Source of the DNA: Chachezhania sediminis
GTDB lineage: Bacteria > Pseudomonadota > Alphaproteobacteria > Rhodobacterales > Rhodobacteraceae
Assembly: GCF_009765275.1 (NCBI RefSeq)
Contig: NZ_VOPH01000001.1
Location: 682,001-746,000, forward strand
Direction of reading: 5' to 3'
Length of the DNA stretch: 64,000 nucleotides
The notes under the pieces are model-generated. The model ran no database searches. It saw only the letters and a list, made by a program, of their open reading frames with translations, and was not told the DNA's origin. Shown here in pieces: positions 1 through 8,619 of this stretch. Made by a program: the position numbers and the translations under genes. Each line of letters opens with the position of its first letter. Position 1 is the first letter of the stretch.

Positions 1-1
1 C

Positions 2-631
2 CACAGCTCGCTGCCCGACGGCTATGCCTTCCAGTGGACCGGATCTGCCCAGCAGCAGCAGGGCACGGGCGGCACGATGCTGGCGGTGATCGGGCTGGCG
101 GTGCTGTTCGGCTACCTGTTCCTGGTGGGGCAATACGAAAGCTGGACCATGCCTGTGGCGATCCTTCTGTCGGTGACGGTGGCGCTTTTCGGGGCCGTGG
201 CGGCGGTCAAGATCTCGGGCAGCGACATCAACCTCTATACGCAGATCGGGATGATCATGCTGATCGGGATGGCGTCGAAGAACGGGATCCTGATCGTGGA
301 ATTCGCGGTACAGGAACGATTGCACGGCAAGTCCATCCGCGAGGCGGCGGAAACCGCGGCCTTCCAGCGGTTCCGCGCCGTGATGATGACCGCACTGGCC
401 TTCCTTCTGGGCGTTGTGCCGCTGATGGTCGCCTCGGGCGCGGGCGCGGCCAGCCAGAGGGCCCTGGGCGTGGCGGTCTTCGGCGGCATGTTCGCGGCGG
501 CCTCGCTGGGCGTCCTGATGATCCCGGCGCTTTACGACGTGCTGCAGACCGCGCGGGAAACGGTGAAGGGCTGGATGGGCATCAAGCCGCCAGAGCCGGA
601 GCCGCCCACGGACACGCCGCACCAGGCCTGA
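2..631 (+). CDS. RND efflux pump inner-membrane permease, C-terminal part (5' end outside window)
   Basis: About 209 residues of the C-terminal end of an AcrB/MexB-like resistance-nodulation-division transporter, which uses the proton gradient to expel drugs or other amphiphiles through a tripartite envelope complex. The visible part opens with LPDGYAFQWTG, typical of the last periplasmic loop. It continues with five hydrophobic segments and the conserved GMASKNGILIVEFA and RFRAVMMTALAFLLGVVPL blocks of the second transmembrane half. The tail after the last helix is Pro/Glu-rich. The gene is read from the left edge and ends at TGA 629-631, followed at once by a strong terminator, so it is the last gene of its operon. 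The family call is certain; the substrate is unknown. Confidence 0.93.
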   Translation, partial: HSSLPDGYAFQWTGSAQQQQGTGGTMLAVIGLAVLFGYLFLVGQYESWTMPVAILLSVTVALFGAVAAVKISGSDINLYTQIGMIMLIGMASKNGILIVEFAVQERLHGKSIREAAETAAFQRFRAVMMTALAFLLGVVPLMVASGAGAASQRALGVAVFGGMFAAASLGVLMIPALYDVLQTARETVKGWMGIKPPEPEPPTDTPHQA

Positions 632-641
632 CCTTTCCAGA

Positions 642-674
642 CGGGGGAGCGACCAGCTCCCCCGTTTTCGTTTT
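642..674 (+). terminator. Rho-independent terminator of the RND operon
   Basis: A perfect 9-bp stem (642-650 with 656-664) closes a 5-nt loop, followed by TTTTCGTTTT. It lies 10 bp after the RND stop codon. Confidence 0.9.
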
Positions 675-869
675 GGGGGCGGTCCCCTGCCCCTGCGGGC
701 TCTGTCCGGATCGCCGGGCAAAGTGGGATGAATGCGCCACGGCCCCGCCGGGATCCTGCCGCAATGGATCCGGGGGCCGTTTCTCCTTCCCGGATTCGTG
801 ATAAGTGTCATGGACATGCCGGACCGGCGACACCTGTCGACGCAACGAACCGGCGGAACTGGGGGCAAA

Positions 870-1286
870 ATGCGCGTAGTCACCTTTGGAAGCTCGGTCG
901 CCACCGCGGCGGTCCTGACACTGTCGGCCTGTACCGACGACACGATGATGCCGACCCGTCAGGACGGGGCGGAATTCTTTGCGGATCACTGTGTCGCCTG
1001 CCACGGGCCCGGGGGCCGCGGCAACGGGCCCCTGGCGAACGACCTGCCGAAACACCCGACCGACCTGACCCAGCTGTCGCGGGACAATGGCGGCACCTTC
1101 CCCGCAGCCCAGGCGCTGAGCTATATCTATGGCGATCCCAAGAACAGCCACCTGTCGCGGGTCATGCCCGAATTCGGCGGCGCCATGGCCGACGACCTTG
1201 TCCCGGTCGAGATCGACGGCGTCCTGACCCCCACTCCCCGCGAACTGGCGGGGCTTCTGGCCTTCCTGGAAAGCATCCAGGAATAG
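870..1286 (+). CDS. Small lipoprotein c-type cytochrome
   Basis: A 138-residue protein with a lipoprotein-type signal (hydrophobic run ending in LTLSAC, with Cys as the lipidated residue). It has a single haem-binding CVACH motif near residue 50 and a probable distal Met ligand in RVMPEFGG. This is the pattern of class I mono-haem cytochromes that shuttle electrons in the periplasm. The ATG at 870 is chosen because GGGGGC lies just upstream and it gives a proper signal peptide. A longer in-frame start at 732 would add a non-signal leader of 46 residues and is less likely. It is monocistronic, and its redox partner cannot be told from context. Confidence 0.85.
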   Translation: MRVVTFGSSVATAAVLTLSACTDDTMMPTRQDGAEFFADHCVACHGPGGRGNGPLANDLPKHPTDLTQLSRDNGGTFPAAQALSYIYGDPKNSHLSRVMPEFGGAMADDLVPVEIDGVLTPTPRELAGLLAFLESIQE

Positions 1287-1510
1287 GCGCTGCCACGGGT
1301 CAACGGCTTCCCGTCTTCGCCTTTGCTTTCCCGGCTGCAAGCCCGGGCTTCAAGACACCGTTCCACCCGGCTGCACGCCGGGCAGCGGTCAGCCCGCCCC
1401 TCGCCGGGGCGGCCACTTCGCGTCCTTCCCACAGGCCCACTGCCGTCCTCTCGTCGTAGCGGCGGTCGGTCCGCAAGGCCTGCTCCGGCATGTGTGCGGG
1501 CGTCGCTTCC

Positions 1511-1714
1511 TTACTCCGGCCCCGGCAGCCAGCGCAGGACTCCCAATGCGGCGGCGACCTCGGTCCGGTTCCGGCTCGACCCGCGTCGCAGCAGATCCTG
1601 CGCCTGCGCCAGTTGACGTTTCATCGTGTTGCGATGAACCCGCCGCGCTTCGGACGCGCGGCTCGCGTTCTCGCCTTCCTGCTGGAAGACCTGAAATGTC
1701 TCGCGCAGACGCGA
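1511..1714 (-). pseudogene. C-terminal remnant of a PucR/CdaR-type transcriptional regulator
   Basis: Read on the minus strand, the 66 codons before TAA (1511-1513) give the C-terminal helix-turn-helix of PucR/CdaR-like regulators. Features seen are an RETFQVFQQEGENASRAS helix pair, the hallmark VHRNT recognition motif, and a final AQAQDLL...ALGVLRWLPG segment. Nothing of the N-terminal sensory part follows upstream; the homology stops near 1714, just before alpha/beta hydrolase homology starts on the other strand near 1736. I infer a truncated, non-functional gene that was once divergent from the hydrolase. Confidence 0.6.
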
Positions 1715-2554
1715 CGGCGCCGTACCGACCGGGGTGACGGAGCGCCGATCCTGATGATCATCGGCCTGGGCTTCCAGCTGATCCGCTGGCCCAAGGCCCT
1801 GATCGATGCGCTGGCCGCGGGCGGGCATCGCGTGATCGCCTTCGACAACCGCGATTCCGGGCGGTCCACCTTTGCCACGGGCCCCGGGCCCACGCTGTGG
1901 CAGAAACTGAAGAAGCAGGCCCCGGGCGCACAATACGATCTGTCGGACATGGCCGGCGATGCCGGGGGCCTTCTGACCCATCTGGGGATCGACCGGGCAC
2001 ATGTGGTCGGCATGTCCATGGGTGGCATGATCGGCCAAGTGATCGCCGCGCGGTATCCGACACGGGTGCTGTCCCTGACCTTGATCTTCTCGACCACCGG
2101 ATCGGCGCAGGTTGGCCAGCCGGACCTTCGGGTGATGCTGGAACTGGCCCGCAAACCCCGGACCGAGAAACAGGCCTTCATCGCCCAGCGGTTCCGCGTG
2201 TCGGGCATCATCGGCGGCCCGGGATTTCCGGCAGACCCGGACGAGGCGCGCGAGACATTCGCCCTGTCCTTCGACAGGACCGGGCCCGAACAGTACAAGG
2301 GCGTCGCACGTCAGATCGGGGCGATCTTGGCCTCGGGCGACCGGACAACGGAAATCACCACGCCCACGCTGGTGATCCACGGCGACCGCGATCCGCTGGT
2401 CCACCCTTCGGGCGGACAGGCCACCGCCCACGCCATTCCGGGTGCCCGCCACGTCACCATTGCCGGCATGGGGCACGAGATCACGCGGTCGCTGTCGCCG
2501 ACACTGGCCAACCTGATCCTGACCCATACCGCCACTGCAGAGCCGGCGGAGTGA
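1634..2554 (+). CDS. Alpha/beta-fold hydrolase with damaged N-terminus
   Basis: Alpha/beta-hydrolase homology begins near 1736 with APILMIIGLG (first core strand and oxyanion region) and runs to the stop at 2552-2554. The catalytic triad is complete: nucleophile Ser in GMSMGG, acid in HGDRDPLV and His in GMGHE. Family members carry 20-30 more residues before this point, usually ending in a TFGDP-like strand. Here that stretch is replaced by sequence antisense to a PucR remnant. No convincing start codon with a ribosome-binding site exists; ATG 1634 is only the nearest in-frame choice. The stop overlaps the next gene (GTGA), so the two were an operon. Possibly a pseudogene. Confidence 0.6.
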   Translation: MNPPRFGRAARVLAFLLEDLKCLAQTRRRRTDRGDGAPILMIIGLGFQLIRWPKALIDALAAGGHRVIAFDNRDSGRSTFATGPGPTLWQKLKKQAPGAQYDLSDMAGDAGGLLTHLGIDRAHVVGMSMGGMIGQVIAARYPTRVLSLTLIFSTTGSAQVGQPDLRVMLELARKPRTEKQAFIAQRFRVSGIIGGPGFPADPDEARETFALSFDRTGPEQYKGVARQIGAILASGDRTTEITTPTLVIHGDRDPLVHPSGGQATAHAIPGARHVTIAGMGHEITRSLSPTLANLILTHTATAEPAE

Positions 2555-3060
2555 CGGCCATCTTCACCGGCCGCGTCGCGGCCATGACTGGTGCCGGCAG
2601 CGGTATCGGGCACGCCCTGGCGCTGGATCTGGCCAATCGCGGCACGCATCTTGCGCTGGCGGATGTCGACGAGGAACCCGGCGCCAAACGGCCGGGATCG
2701 CCTGCCAACAGGGCGTCGACGCACCGGCCCACCGGGTCGACGTATCGGACCGCGTGGCCATCACAGACTGGGGCCAGGCCGCGGCATGGCATTTCGGCCC
2801 GGTGAACCAGGCTTTCAACAATGCCGGTACGTCTCCCCGCAATGCGACCTTCGTCGGCACCGACCCGGCGCAGTTCGACAAGGTGATGGCCATCAACCTG
2901 GACGGCGTCCTGTCGGGCACGCGGTCCTTCCTGCCCCCCGCGATCGCCAGCTGCGACGGGCATCTCCTCAGCATCTCCAGCCGGAAAGGGCTGACGGCCC
3001 AGCCCCACATGGCGCCCTATGGCATCCGGCGCATCCTCATCAAGAAAAAGTCCAAGCGGC
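2551..3060 (+). pseudogene. Frameshifted, truncated short-chain dehydrogenase (SDR)
   Basis: It starts at GTG 2551, overlapping the hydrolase stop. The first frame gives the Rossmann TGAGSGIG cofactor motif and LALADVDEE. Homology then moves to another frame near 2690 (loss of one base or gain of two), giving VDVSDRVAITDW, FNNAG, the INLDGVLSGTRS helix and LLSISS. The YxxxK catalytic block is disrupted (PYGIRR in place of Tyr-xxx-Lys) and nothing recognisable follows. An NAD(P)-dependent oxidoreductase origin is clear. The frameshift, missing active-site Lys and lost C-terminus argue that it is dead. Confidence 0.75.
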
Positions 3061-3100
3061 CCGGCCTGATGGTCCGGCTGCTGCCGGACCATCAGGCCGG
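3061..3100. repeat. Perfect 18-bp inverted repeat (hairpin with 4-nt loop)
   Basis: Arms 3061-3078 and 3083-3100 are perfect reverse complements around a TGCT loop. On the minus strand a T-rich stretch follows after several bases, so a terminator for the minus-strand peptidase gene at 3381-4352 is possible though about 280 bp away. It also marks the point where SDR homology ends. Confidence 0.7.
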
Positions 3101-3380
3101 CGACGGTGGCGGACAACCTGCGCAAGGTCTTTGGCCAGATCCCGATCACCCGCGCGACCACCCGGAAAGCGGTAACGATGACATGGCTGGCCGCGCGTGT
3201 AACGGCCGCGCATGCCCCGTGCTACCGCCAGCAGGCGGCAAGGCAGGACCCCGGCGACAACGATCAACTGTCCGGCGCCAACACAGACGGCAGACAGCGC
3301 CAGCTACAAACCGGGCCAGTTGCAATCGGGTCTGCAGCATGCCGGCGCGTGGTCCGGCCGCCATGCTGCGTCGGGCCGGG
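3101..3380. other. Gap without a supported gene
   Basis: Between the SDR remnant and the zinc peptidase stop I see no frame with recognisable homology, start signal or repeat. It is probably degraded coding DNA belonging to the same decaying stretch as 1500-3060. Confidence 0.5.
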
Positions 3381-4352
3381 TCAGCCCTGTCCGCGGATCG
3401 GGCCACGGAACAGCCAGTCGTGGACAAAGTCCAGCTTCTGGCGCGCCGGATCGGACAGGACGAAGGGATACAGGTCCTGCAGGCCCATGGACCGGTTCAC
3501 GTGGTTGATGCCGATCGCGATCTCGGCCGCGATGCTGGTGACCTTCGCGGCCTCCGGCTCCTCATAGGGTTGCCAGTCGGGCACGGGCAGCTGCGGCGTG
3601 GACAGGCCCGCGGCCAGGAAACTGTCGGCGATATCGACCAGGTGCAGCAGGTGCGCCGTCGTCTCGGCCCAGTCTTCGTGCGGGTGGGCCGAGGCATAGG
3701 GGGTCAGGTAGCTGTCCCACCAGTTGTCGGGGGGGCCCTCGCCATAATGCCGCTCCAGCGCTTCGCCGTAATCGGCGCGCTCGTCCCCGAACAGCTTGCG
3801 GAACGCGTCGAGGAACCCCGGCTCGATGCTCAGCCGCCACCACAGGTAATGGGCGATCTCGTGGCGCATGTGACCGATCATGGTGCGGAAGCGTTCGTCC
3901 AGCGCTTCGCGCCGTTCGGCGCGGATCACGGGATCGGATTCCTCGATGCTGATGGTCACCACGCCGTCGGCATGGCCCATGACCACGGGTTTCCGGCCTT
4001 CGGCCAGCATGTGGAAGACCGGCGCAGGGCCGGTATCCCGCAATCCGCACCAGCCCCAGCGACGCAGGTTGTCCAGCACCCAGCGCTTGGCGGCTTCGGT
4101 CTTGGCCCAGTTCGCCACCGCATCGGGCATCGAGGTATCGGGCGCCATCGCGGTCATCGCGCAGGCATCGCACAGAGGGCCGGGTCCGGCCGCGATCCAG
4201 TTGCAGCCGATCACCTCGCGGTTGGCGCAGAAGGGTGCGTCGGTGACGAAGGACTGCGTCGCCGGATCATAGGCGACGTCCACCCCTTCGGGCGAGACGA
4301 GATTGTCGAAGAACAGGGTGCCGGGACCGGCGGGGTTGGCAAACAGGTGCAT
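3381..4352 (-). CDS. Putative zinc-binding metallopeptidase (Peptidase_Mx type)
   Basis: A 323-residue protein. The N-terminal part has paired cysteines (CANREVIGC and CDAC) resembling a zinc ribbon. The central HEIAHYLWW is an HExxH zinc-protease site, followed by a DWAET stretch that may supply the third metal ligand. This arrangement matches the putative zinc-binding metallopeptidase family (PF15887 type), usually cytoplasmic and without signal peptide. The start is ATG at 4350-4352 (minus), preceded by GAAGGA at good spacing. It stands alone and is divergent from the MFS gene. The biological substrate of this family is not known to me. Confidence 0.8.
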   Translation of the reverse strand: MHLFANPAGPGTLFFDNLVSPEGVDVAYDPATQSFVTDAPFCANREVIGCNWIAAGPGPLCDACAMTAMAPDTSMPDAVANWAKTEAAKRWVLDNLRRWGWCGLRDTGPAPVFHMLAEGRKPVVMGHADGVVTISIEESDPVIRAERREALDERFRTMIGHMRHEIAHYLWWRLSIEPGFLDAFRKLFGDERADYGEALERHYGEGPPDNWWDSYLTPYASAHPHEDWAETTAHLLHLVDIADSFLAAGLSTPQLPVPDWQPYEEPEAAKVTSIAAEIAIGINHVNRSMGLQDLYPFVLSDPARQKLDFVHDWLFRGPIRGQG

Positions 4353-4641
4353 TTTGCATTCGTCCTTCGCTCATCATTATCGTGTGCGCGTCCTTCGGGT
4401 GTGGACCGCGGGCGGGCCTGCGGTCAACTGCGCAGCGGGTGCAAATGTTCCGCCCCGGGGTCCACGCGCGATGGACGCACGGTTCCGCCTGTCGCGTATA
4501 GTTCCGGACCGCCCACGGCCCGGGCGAACCGGTGCCCGGTTGTCCGGCCGATGTGCCAAAAAAACCGGCACAAGGTCGCAAGCGGGCCTGCACGCCCACG
4601 GGATAAACGGTTTCTGGCTGCAGACGGACAGGACGATTCCC

Positions 4642-5922
4642 ATGCACGACAGACGTATTCCCGAATGGCTCCGACATGCGCCGGCGCCCAGTGTCCGCGG
4701 CTTTGCCGTGCTGGCGGGAACCGAGGCAGTGGCCCGCGGCATCATGATTTCCGTCTTCCCGCTGGCCATGTACCGCGCCCTGGGCGACGCCCGCCTGGTG
4801 TCCGAAGTCTATTTCCTGGTCGGCCTGACCTCGCTTCTGGTGGGGCTGCTGGTGCCCTACGTGATCCGCTTCGTGCCCCGGCGCTGGGTCTATGTCGCGG
4901 GCACGCAGATGTTCGCAGCCGGTGCGCTGCTGACCGTCGCGGCCACGCCCGCCACCACCGTTGCCGGGCTGGCGCTTGTGACCTGCGCGGTGGTCATGGT
5001 CTTCGTCTGCTTCAACGCCTACGTCCTCGACTATATTGCCAAGATCGAGCTGGGGCGGCTGGAAACATCGCGCCTGTTCTACAGCGCCCTTGGCTGGACC
5101 GGCGGGCCCGCGCTTGGCGTCTTCCTTTACAGCTGGTGGCCGCCCGCACCGTTCCTGATCGCCGCGGCCGCGGCCTATGGGATGCTGGCGGTCTTTCTGG
5201 TCATGCGCCTGGGCAATGGCCGGCTGATCACCAGGGCACGCGTTGCGCCGGTCAACCCGTTCGGCTATTTTCGCCGCTTCTTCGCCCAGCCGCGCCTGAT
5301 TGCCGGCTGGCTCTTCGCCGTGATCCGGTCCTGCGGCTGGTGGGTCTATGTCGTCTATCTGCCGATCTTCGCGGTCGAAAACGGGCTGGGCGAACAGCTG
5401 GGCGGCATCGCCCTGTCCATCTCGAACGCGTCGTTGTTCGTGGCGCCCCTGATGCTGCGCTTCATGCAACGGACCTCTGTCCGGACGGCAGTGCGGACCG
5501 GCTTCATGATGTCGGGCATGCTGTTCGTGGCGGCGGGCCTTCTGACCGGCGCACCGATGATGGCGGTGGTGGCGCTAATGATCGGGTCGGCCTTCCTGAT
5601 CCTGCTGGACGTCAGCGCAGGCCTGCCCTTCCTTCTGGCCGTGAAGCCGTCGGAACGGACGGAAATGTCGGCGATCTATTCCAGCTACCGCGACGTGTCG
5701 GCCATCGTGACGCCCGGTGTGTCCTGGCTGGTCCTGCTGGTGGCCCCGATCCCGGCGGTCTTCGTGGCCGGCGGCGCGGGGCTTCTGGCGGCCTGGGGGC
5801 TGGCCACCAAGCTGAACCCACGGCTGGGCCGCGCCCGTGTTTCGGTCGAGACCGGGCCCCTTGCCCCGGACCTGCCCGCCGTTGGCGACACCCTGATGGG
5901 CGAGCCGACAAGCCGCGCCTGA
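4642..5922 (+). CDS. MFS-type transporter
   Basis: A 426-residue polytopic membrane protein with about 12 hydrophobic segments in two halves split by a short cytoplasmic loop near NPFGYFRRFF. This is the architecture of the major facilitator superfamily. The start at ATG 4642 follows a purine-rich ACAGGACG. A start at 4303 in the same frame would add a non-membrane leader that overlaps the promoter region and is rejected. The C-terminus is a short hydrophilic tail. No enzyme gene is linked, so the substrate and direction of transport cannot be inferred. Confidence 0.8.
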   Translation: MHDRRIPEWLRHAPAPSVRGFAVLAGTEAVARGIMISVFPLAMYRALGDARLVSEVYFLVGLTSLLVGLLVPYVIRFVPRRWVYVAGTQMFAAGALLTVAATPATTVAGLALVTCAVVMVFVCFNAYVLDYIAKIELGRLETSRLFYSALGWTGGPALGVFLYSWWPPAPFLIAAAAAYGMLAVFLVMRLGNGRLITRARVAPVNPFGYFRRFFAQPRLIAGWLFAVIRSCGWWVYVVYLPIFAVENGLGEQLGGIALSISNASLFVAPLMLRFMQRTSVRTAVRTGFMMSGMLFVAAGLLTGAPMMAVVALMIGSAFLILLDVSAGLPFLLAVKPSERTEMSAIYSSYRDVSAIVTPGVSWLVLLVAPIPAVFVAGGAGLLAAWGLATKLNPRLGRARVSVETGPLAPDLPAVGDTLMGEPTSRA

Positions 5923-6067
5923 TCCGACCAGCTGCGCGTCCTCCGCGAAAGTTGACCGCTGCGGATCAACCCTGCCGAAGCGACAGGTCGACAGTGTTCT
6001 GCCGTTGGGGCAGGATCGGGCAAAGCCATTTCGACTGTTGATTTGACGTACCCGGAAGGATGCCGCG

Positions 6068-7252
6068 ATGCGCATGACAATTCCCGCCCTGCTGTTCGCG
6101 ACCGGCCTGACCGGCACCCCCGCCCTTGCCCAGACCGCCACGTCCGAACAGATCCGGGCCATCCGCACCATCGCGGAAGACCAGATCGAACGGCACAAGC
6201 TGAACTCGCTTCTGGTCGAGGTGCGCATCGGTGGCGATCCCGTCCTGACCGACGCCTGGGGCGAAGCCATGACCGGCGTGCCGGCCACCGTCGACGGCCG
6301 CTTCCGGAACGGCGCCGTGGCGCTGGCCTATGTCGCGGCGCTGGCCCTGCGCCTGGCCGAAGACGGCGTGATCGACATGGACGAACCGATCGGGCGCTGG
6401 CTGCCGGACCTGCCCGGCAGCGACACGGCGACCTTCCGGATGCTGGCCAACATGACCGCGGGCTATCCCGATCACGTGGCCGACGATGCCCGTTTTGAAG
6501 ATCCCTTCATCGCCGATCCCTTTGCCACATGGACACCCGAGGACCTGATCGAGGTCAGCCTGGCCAGCCCCCGCCTGTTCGCACCGGGCACCAACTGGGA
6601 CTATTCCCACAGCGGCTATGTGATCCTGGGTCAGGCGCTGGAAGCCGCGGCGGGCAAGCCCATGCACCAGCTGATGGACGAATACGTCCTTGGCCCGCTG
6701 GACCTGACCGGCACCTATGGTTTCGACACGGCCCAGATCCCGGCGCCGGCAATCCATGGGTTCACGGCAGAACGCGGGCTGTGGGAAGACGCGACCTATT
6801 GGAACCCGTCCTGGACCCTGCCGTCGGGTGCGATCCAGGTCACGACGATTTCCGACATGGCGCGCAGCTTCGACACCATCGTGGGTCATGACGGGTTCCT
6901 GACCGCCGATTCCTACGGGCAGATGATCGACCCGGTCCTGATCGGCTTCGGCGCACCGCTGGAGGGCTGCCCGTCCTGCCATACCCTGACCGAAGATTTC
7001 AGCTATGGCCTGGGCGCAATGCTGCAGGGCGACTGGGTATTCCAGACGCCACTTTTCGGCGGCTATGCGTCTGCCGTCGGCACCCTGCCGGAAGACCGCA
7101 CCGACGGGCCCCGCATCACCATCGCGGTGGCCGCGACCTATACCCGGGAGTCGGTCGAGGATTGGGAAACCGGCCTGCCCAACTGGGCCAATCAGACCGT
7201 GCGCCTGATCGCGGCGGAACTGCATCCCGAAAACCCACCGCCGATGCGCTAG
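6068..7252 (+). CDS. Beta-lactamase-like serine hydrolase homologue lacking the catalytic Ser and Lys (pseudoenzyme)
   Basis: A 394-residue exported protein (signal peptide ending ...TPALAQ) of the class C beta-lactamase / penicillin-binding-protein-like fold. It aligns without gaps to the next gene from FRNGAVALAY (residues 79-88) to the GRWLP motif. In that alignment the catalytic SxxK tetrad is AVAL (83-86), so both Ser and Lys are gone. The YxN motif reads YSH (179-181). The reading frame is otherwise intact and well formed, with a ribosome-binding site (GGAAGGA) before ATG 6068. I infer a maintained pseudoenzyme, perhaps a binding or regulatory partner of the downstream paralogue, rather than a decayed gene. 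Confidence 0.8.
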   Translation: MRMTIPALLFATGLTGTPALAQTATSEQIRAIRTIAEDQIERHKLNSLLVEVRIGGDPVLTDAWGEAMTGVPATVDGRFRNGAVALAYVAALALRLAEDGVIDMDEPIGRWLPDLPGSDTATFRMLANMTAGYPDHVADDARFEDPFIADPFATWTPEDLIEVSLASPRLFAPGTNWDYSHSGYVILGQALEAAAGKPMHQLMDEYVLGPLDLTGTYGFDTAQIPAPAIHGFTAERGLWEDATYWNPSWTLPSGAIQVTTISDMARSFDTIVGHDGFLTADSYGQMIDPVLIGFGAPLEGCPSCHTLTEDFSYGLGAMLQGDWVFQTPLFGGYASAVGTLPEDRTDGPRITIAVAATYTRESVEDWETGLPNWANQTVRLIAAELHPENPPPMR

Positions 7253-7259
7253 GGCCCTA

Positions 7260-7275
7260 CCGGGCAACCGCCCGG
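7260..7275 (+). terminator. Short GC-rich hairpin between the two beta-lactamase-like genes
   Basis: A 6-bp perfect stem (7260-7265 with 7270-7275) and AACC loop sit 8 bp after the first gene. There is no T-run, so it may be an mRNA-stabilising or attenuating hairpin rather than a terminator. Confidence 0.35.
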
Positions 7276-7361
7276 GGAAGACACCTTTGGCAGAGCCTTG
7301 ACCGGACCACGGACCGATGTCGCCCCGGCACATTCCGATTTTCAGAGGGGAGATCCGAGAC

Positions 7362-8582
7362 ATGATCATTTCACGACGGGCCCGGTTGCCGCTTGCGACC
7401 ACGGCCATCCTGACGCTGTTCCTGGGGGCACAGGCCGCCTGCGCCGACCTGGCCACGGACATCCAGTCGGACCTGGACACCTACCTGTCCGAAAGGACGG
7501 AGATCGAGGGCAATACCGGCGCCTCGGTCTTCGTCAGCCTGGGCAGGACGGGGCCCGACATATCGGTCTATTCCGGGACCACGGCACGGGATGGCGACAC
7601 CCCTGTCACGGGGACGTCCCTTTTCGAAATAGGAAGCAACACCAAAGGCTTCACGGGCGTTCTTATACTAGCTCTGGAAGCACAGGGTCTTTTGAGCATC
7701 GACGACACGGTGGGCCAGTGGCTGCCGCAATACCCGGAATGGAAGGACGTCACCATCGCCCAGCTGCTGCACATGATCAGCGGCATTCCGACCTATTCAG
7801 AATCCCCGGAACTGAACCATTATTTCGCGGAGCAGCCCGACCGCCACTTCACCATGGATGAACTGGTGGACATGGCCTATCCCAGCGACACGGTGCAGCT
7901 CCCGCCGAACAGCGGGTACTTCTATTCCAACACCAACTACATCCTGGCGGGCATGATCGCGGAAAAGGCCGCGGGCAAGCCCTACAGGGAACTGGTGGAA
8001 ACGCTGCTGTTCGAACCTGCGGGCCTGTCGGACACCTATTACGAAGACAAGTCCTATACCGGCCCCGTGCTGGAGCGGATGACCAGCGGCTATTTCAACA
8101 ACCCGGCCTGCACCCTTTACGACGAAGGCTGCGAGGTCAGCGAGCTGGCCCCCGTCATCGGCCGGGACGTCAAGGCCCAGGACATGAGCTGGGCCGGACC
8201 GGCCGGCGGCATCGTGGCTTCGCCCCGCGAACTGGCCACCTGGATCCGCGCGGTCTTCGACGGCAAGGTCATCCCCGACGCGCAACTGGCGGAATTCCTC
8301 CGGCCCGTCTCGATGAAGACCGGCGAATACATCGACGACGTTACGGATGAAGACCCGGGCGGCTTTACCCTGGGCATCACGCGGGTCACGGGCAGGGGTC
8401 TGGATCCGGTCTATTTCTACCTTGGCATGACGCTGGGCTACCGGATGGCCTTCATCTATTCGCCCGAGGAAGACGTGATCGTCGCCGGCGCCACCAACAG
8501 CCAGCCGCCCGAGGGCGAAGAGCAGTTCACGCCATTGCTGGTCGGGATCTACATGAAGGCCCTGGCCGGAAAGGCCAGATAG
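7362..8582 (+). CDS. Serine hydrolase, class C beta-lactamase / DD-peptidase-like, intact active site
   Basis: A 406-residue protein. The signal peptide ends near QAACA. The catalytic SxxK is SNTK (92-95) and the YxN motif is YSN (188-190), as in class C beta-lactamases, DD-peptidases and esterases of this fold. ATG 7362 is chosen because AGGGGAG lies about 10 bp upstream and the signal peptide begins there; an earlier in-frame start at 7317 lacks these. It is likely periplasmic. The gene lies 109 bp after its catalytically dead paralogue and the pair probably share a transcript. The substrate could be a peptide, ester or beta-lactam. Confidence 0.85.
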   Translation: MIISRRARLPLATTAILTLFLGAQAACADLATDIQSDLDTYLSERTEIEGNTGASVFVSLGRTGPDISVYSGTTARDGDTPVTGTSLFEIGSNTKGFTGVLILALEAQGLLSIDDTVGQWLPQYPEWKDVTIAQLLHMISGIPTYSESPELNHYFAEQPDRHFTMDELVDMAYPSDTVQLPPNSGYFYSNTNYILAGMIAEKAAGKPYRELVETLLFEPAGLSDTYYEDKSYTGPVLERMTSGYFNNPACTLYDEGCEVSELAPVIGRDVKAQDMSWAGPAGGIVASPRELATWIRAVFDGKVIPDAQLAEFLRPVSMKTGEYIDDVTDEDPGGFTLGITRVTGRGLDPVYFYLGMTLGYRMAFIYSPEEDVIVAGATNSQPPEGEEQFTPLLVGIYMKALAGKAR

Positions 8583-8597
8583 GCCGCGCCCCGGGCG

Positions 8598-8619
8598 CCG
8601 TCGCCCCACGGGGCGGCGG
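8598..8619. terminator. Bidirectional hairpin between convergent genes
   Basis: A 10-bp GC-rich stem with one G-T pair (8598-8607 with 8610-8619) fills the gap between the serine hydrolase stop and the LysR stop, so it can serve both strands. Confidence 0.5.

Noticed and set aside
2754-6041. A very long plus-strand open frame (over 1000 codons) across the peptidase and MFS genes
   Set aside because: GC-rich DNA leaves few stop codons in antisense and alternative frames. Only the first part (SDR homology) is meaningful; the rest is antisense to the zinc peptidase or out of frame with the MFS gene.
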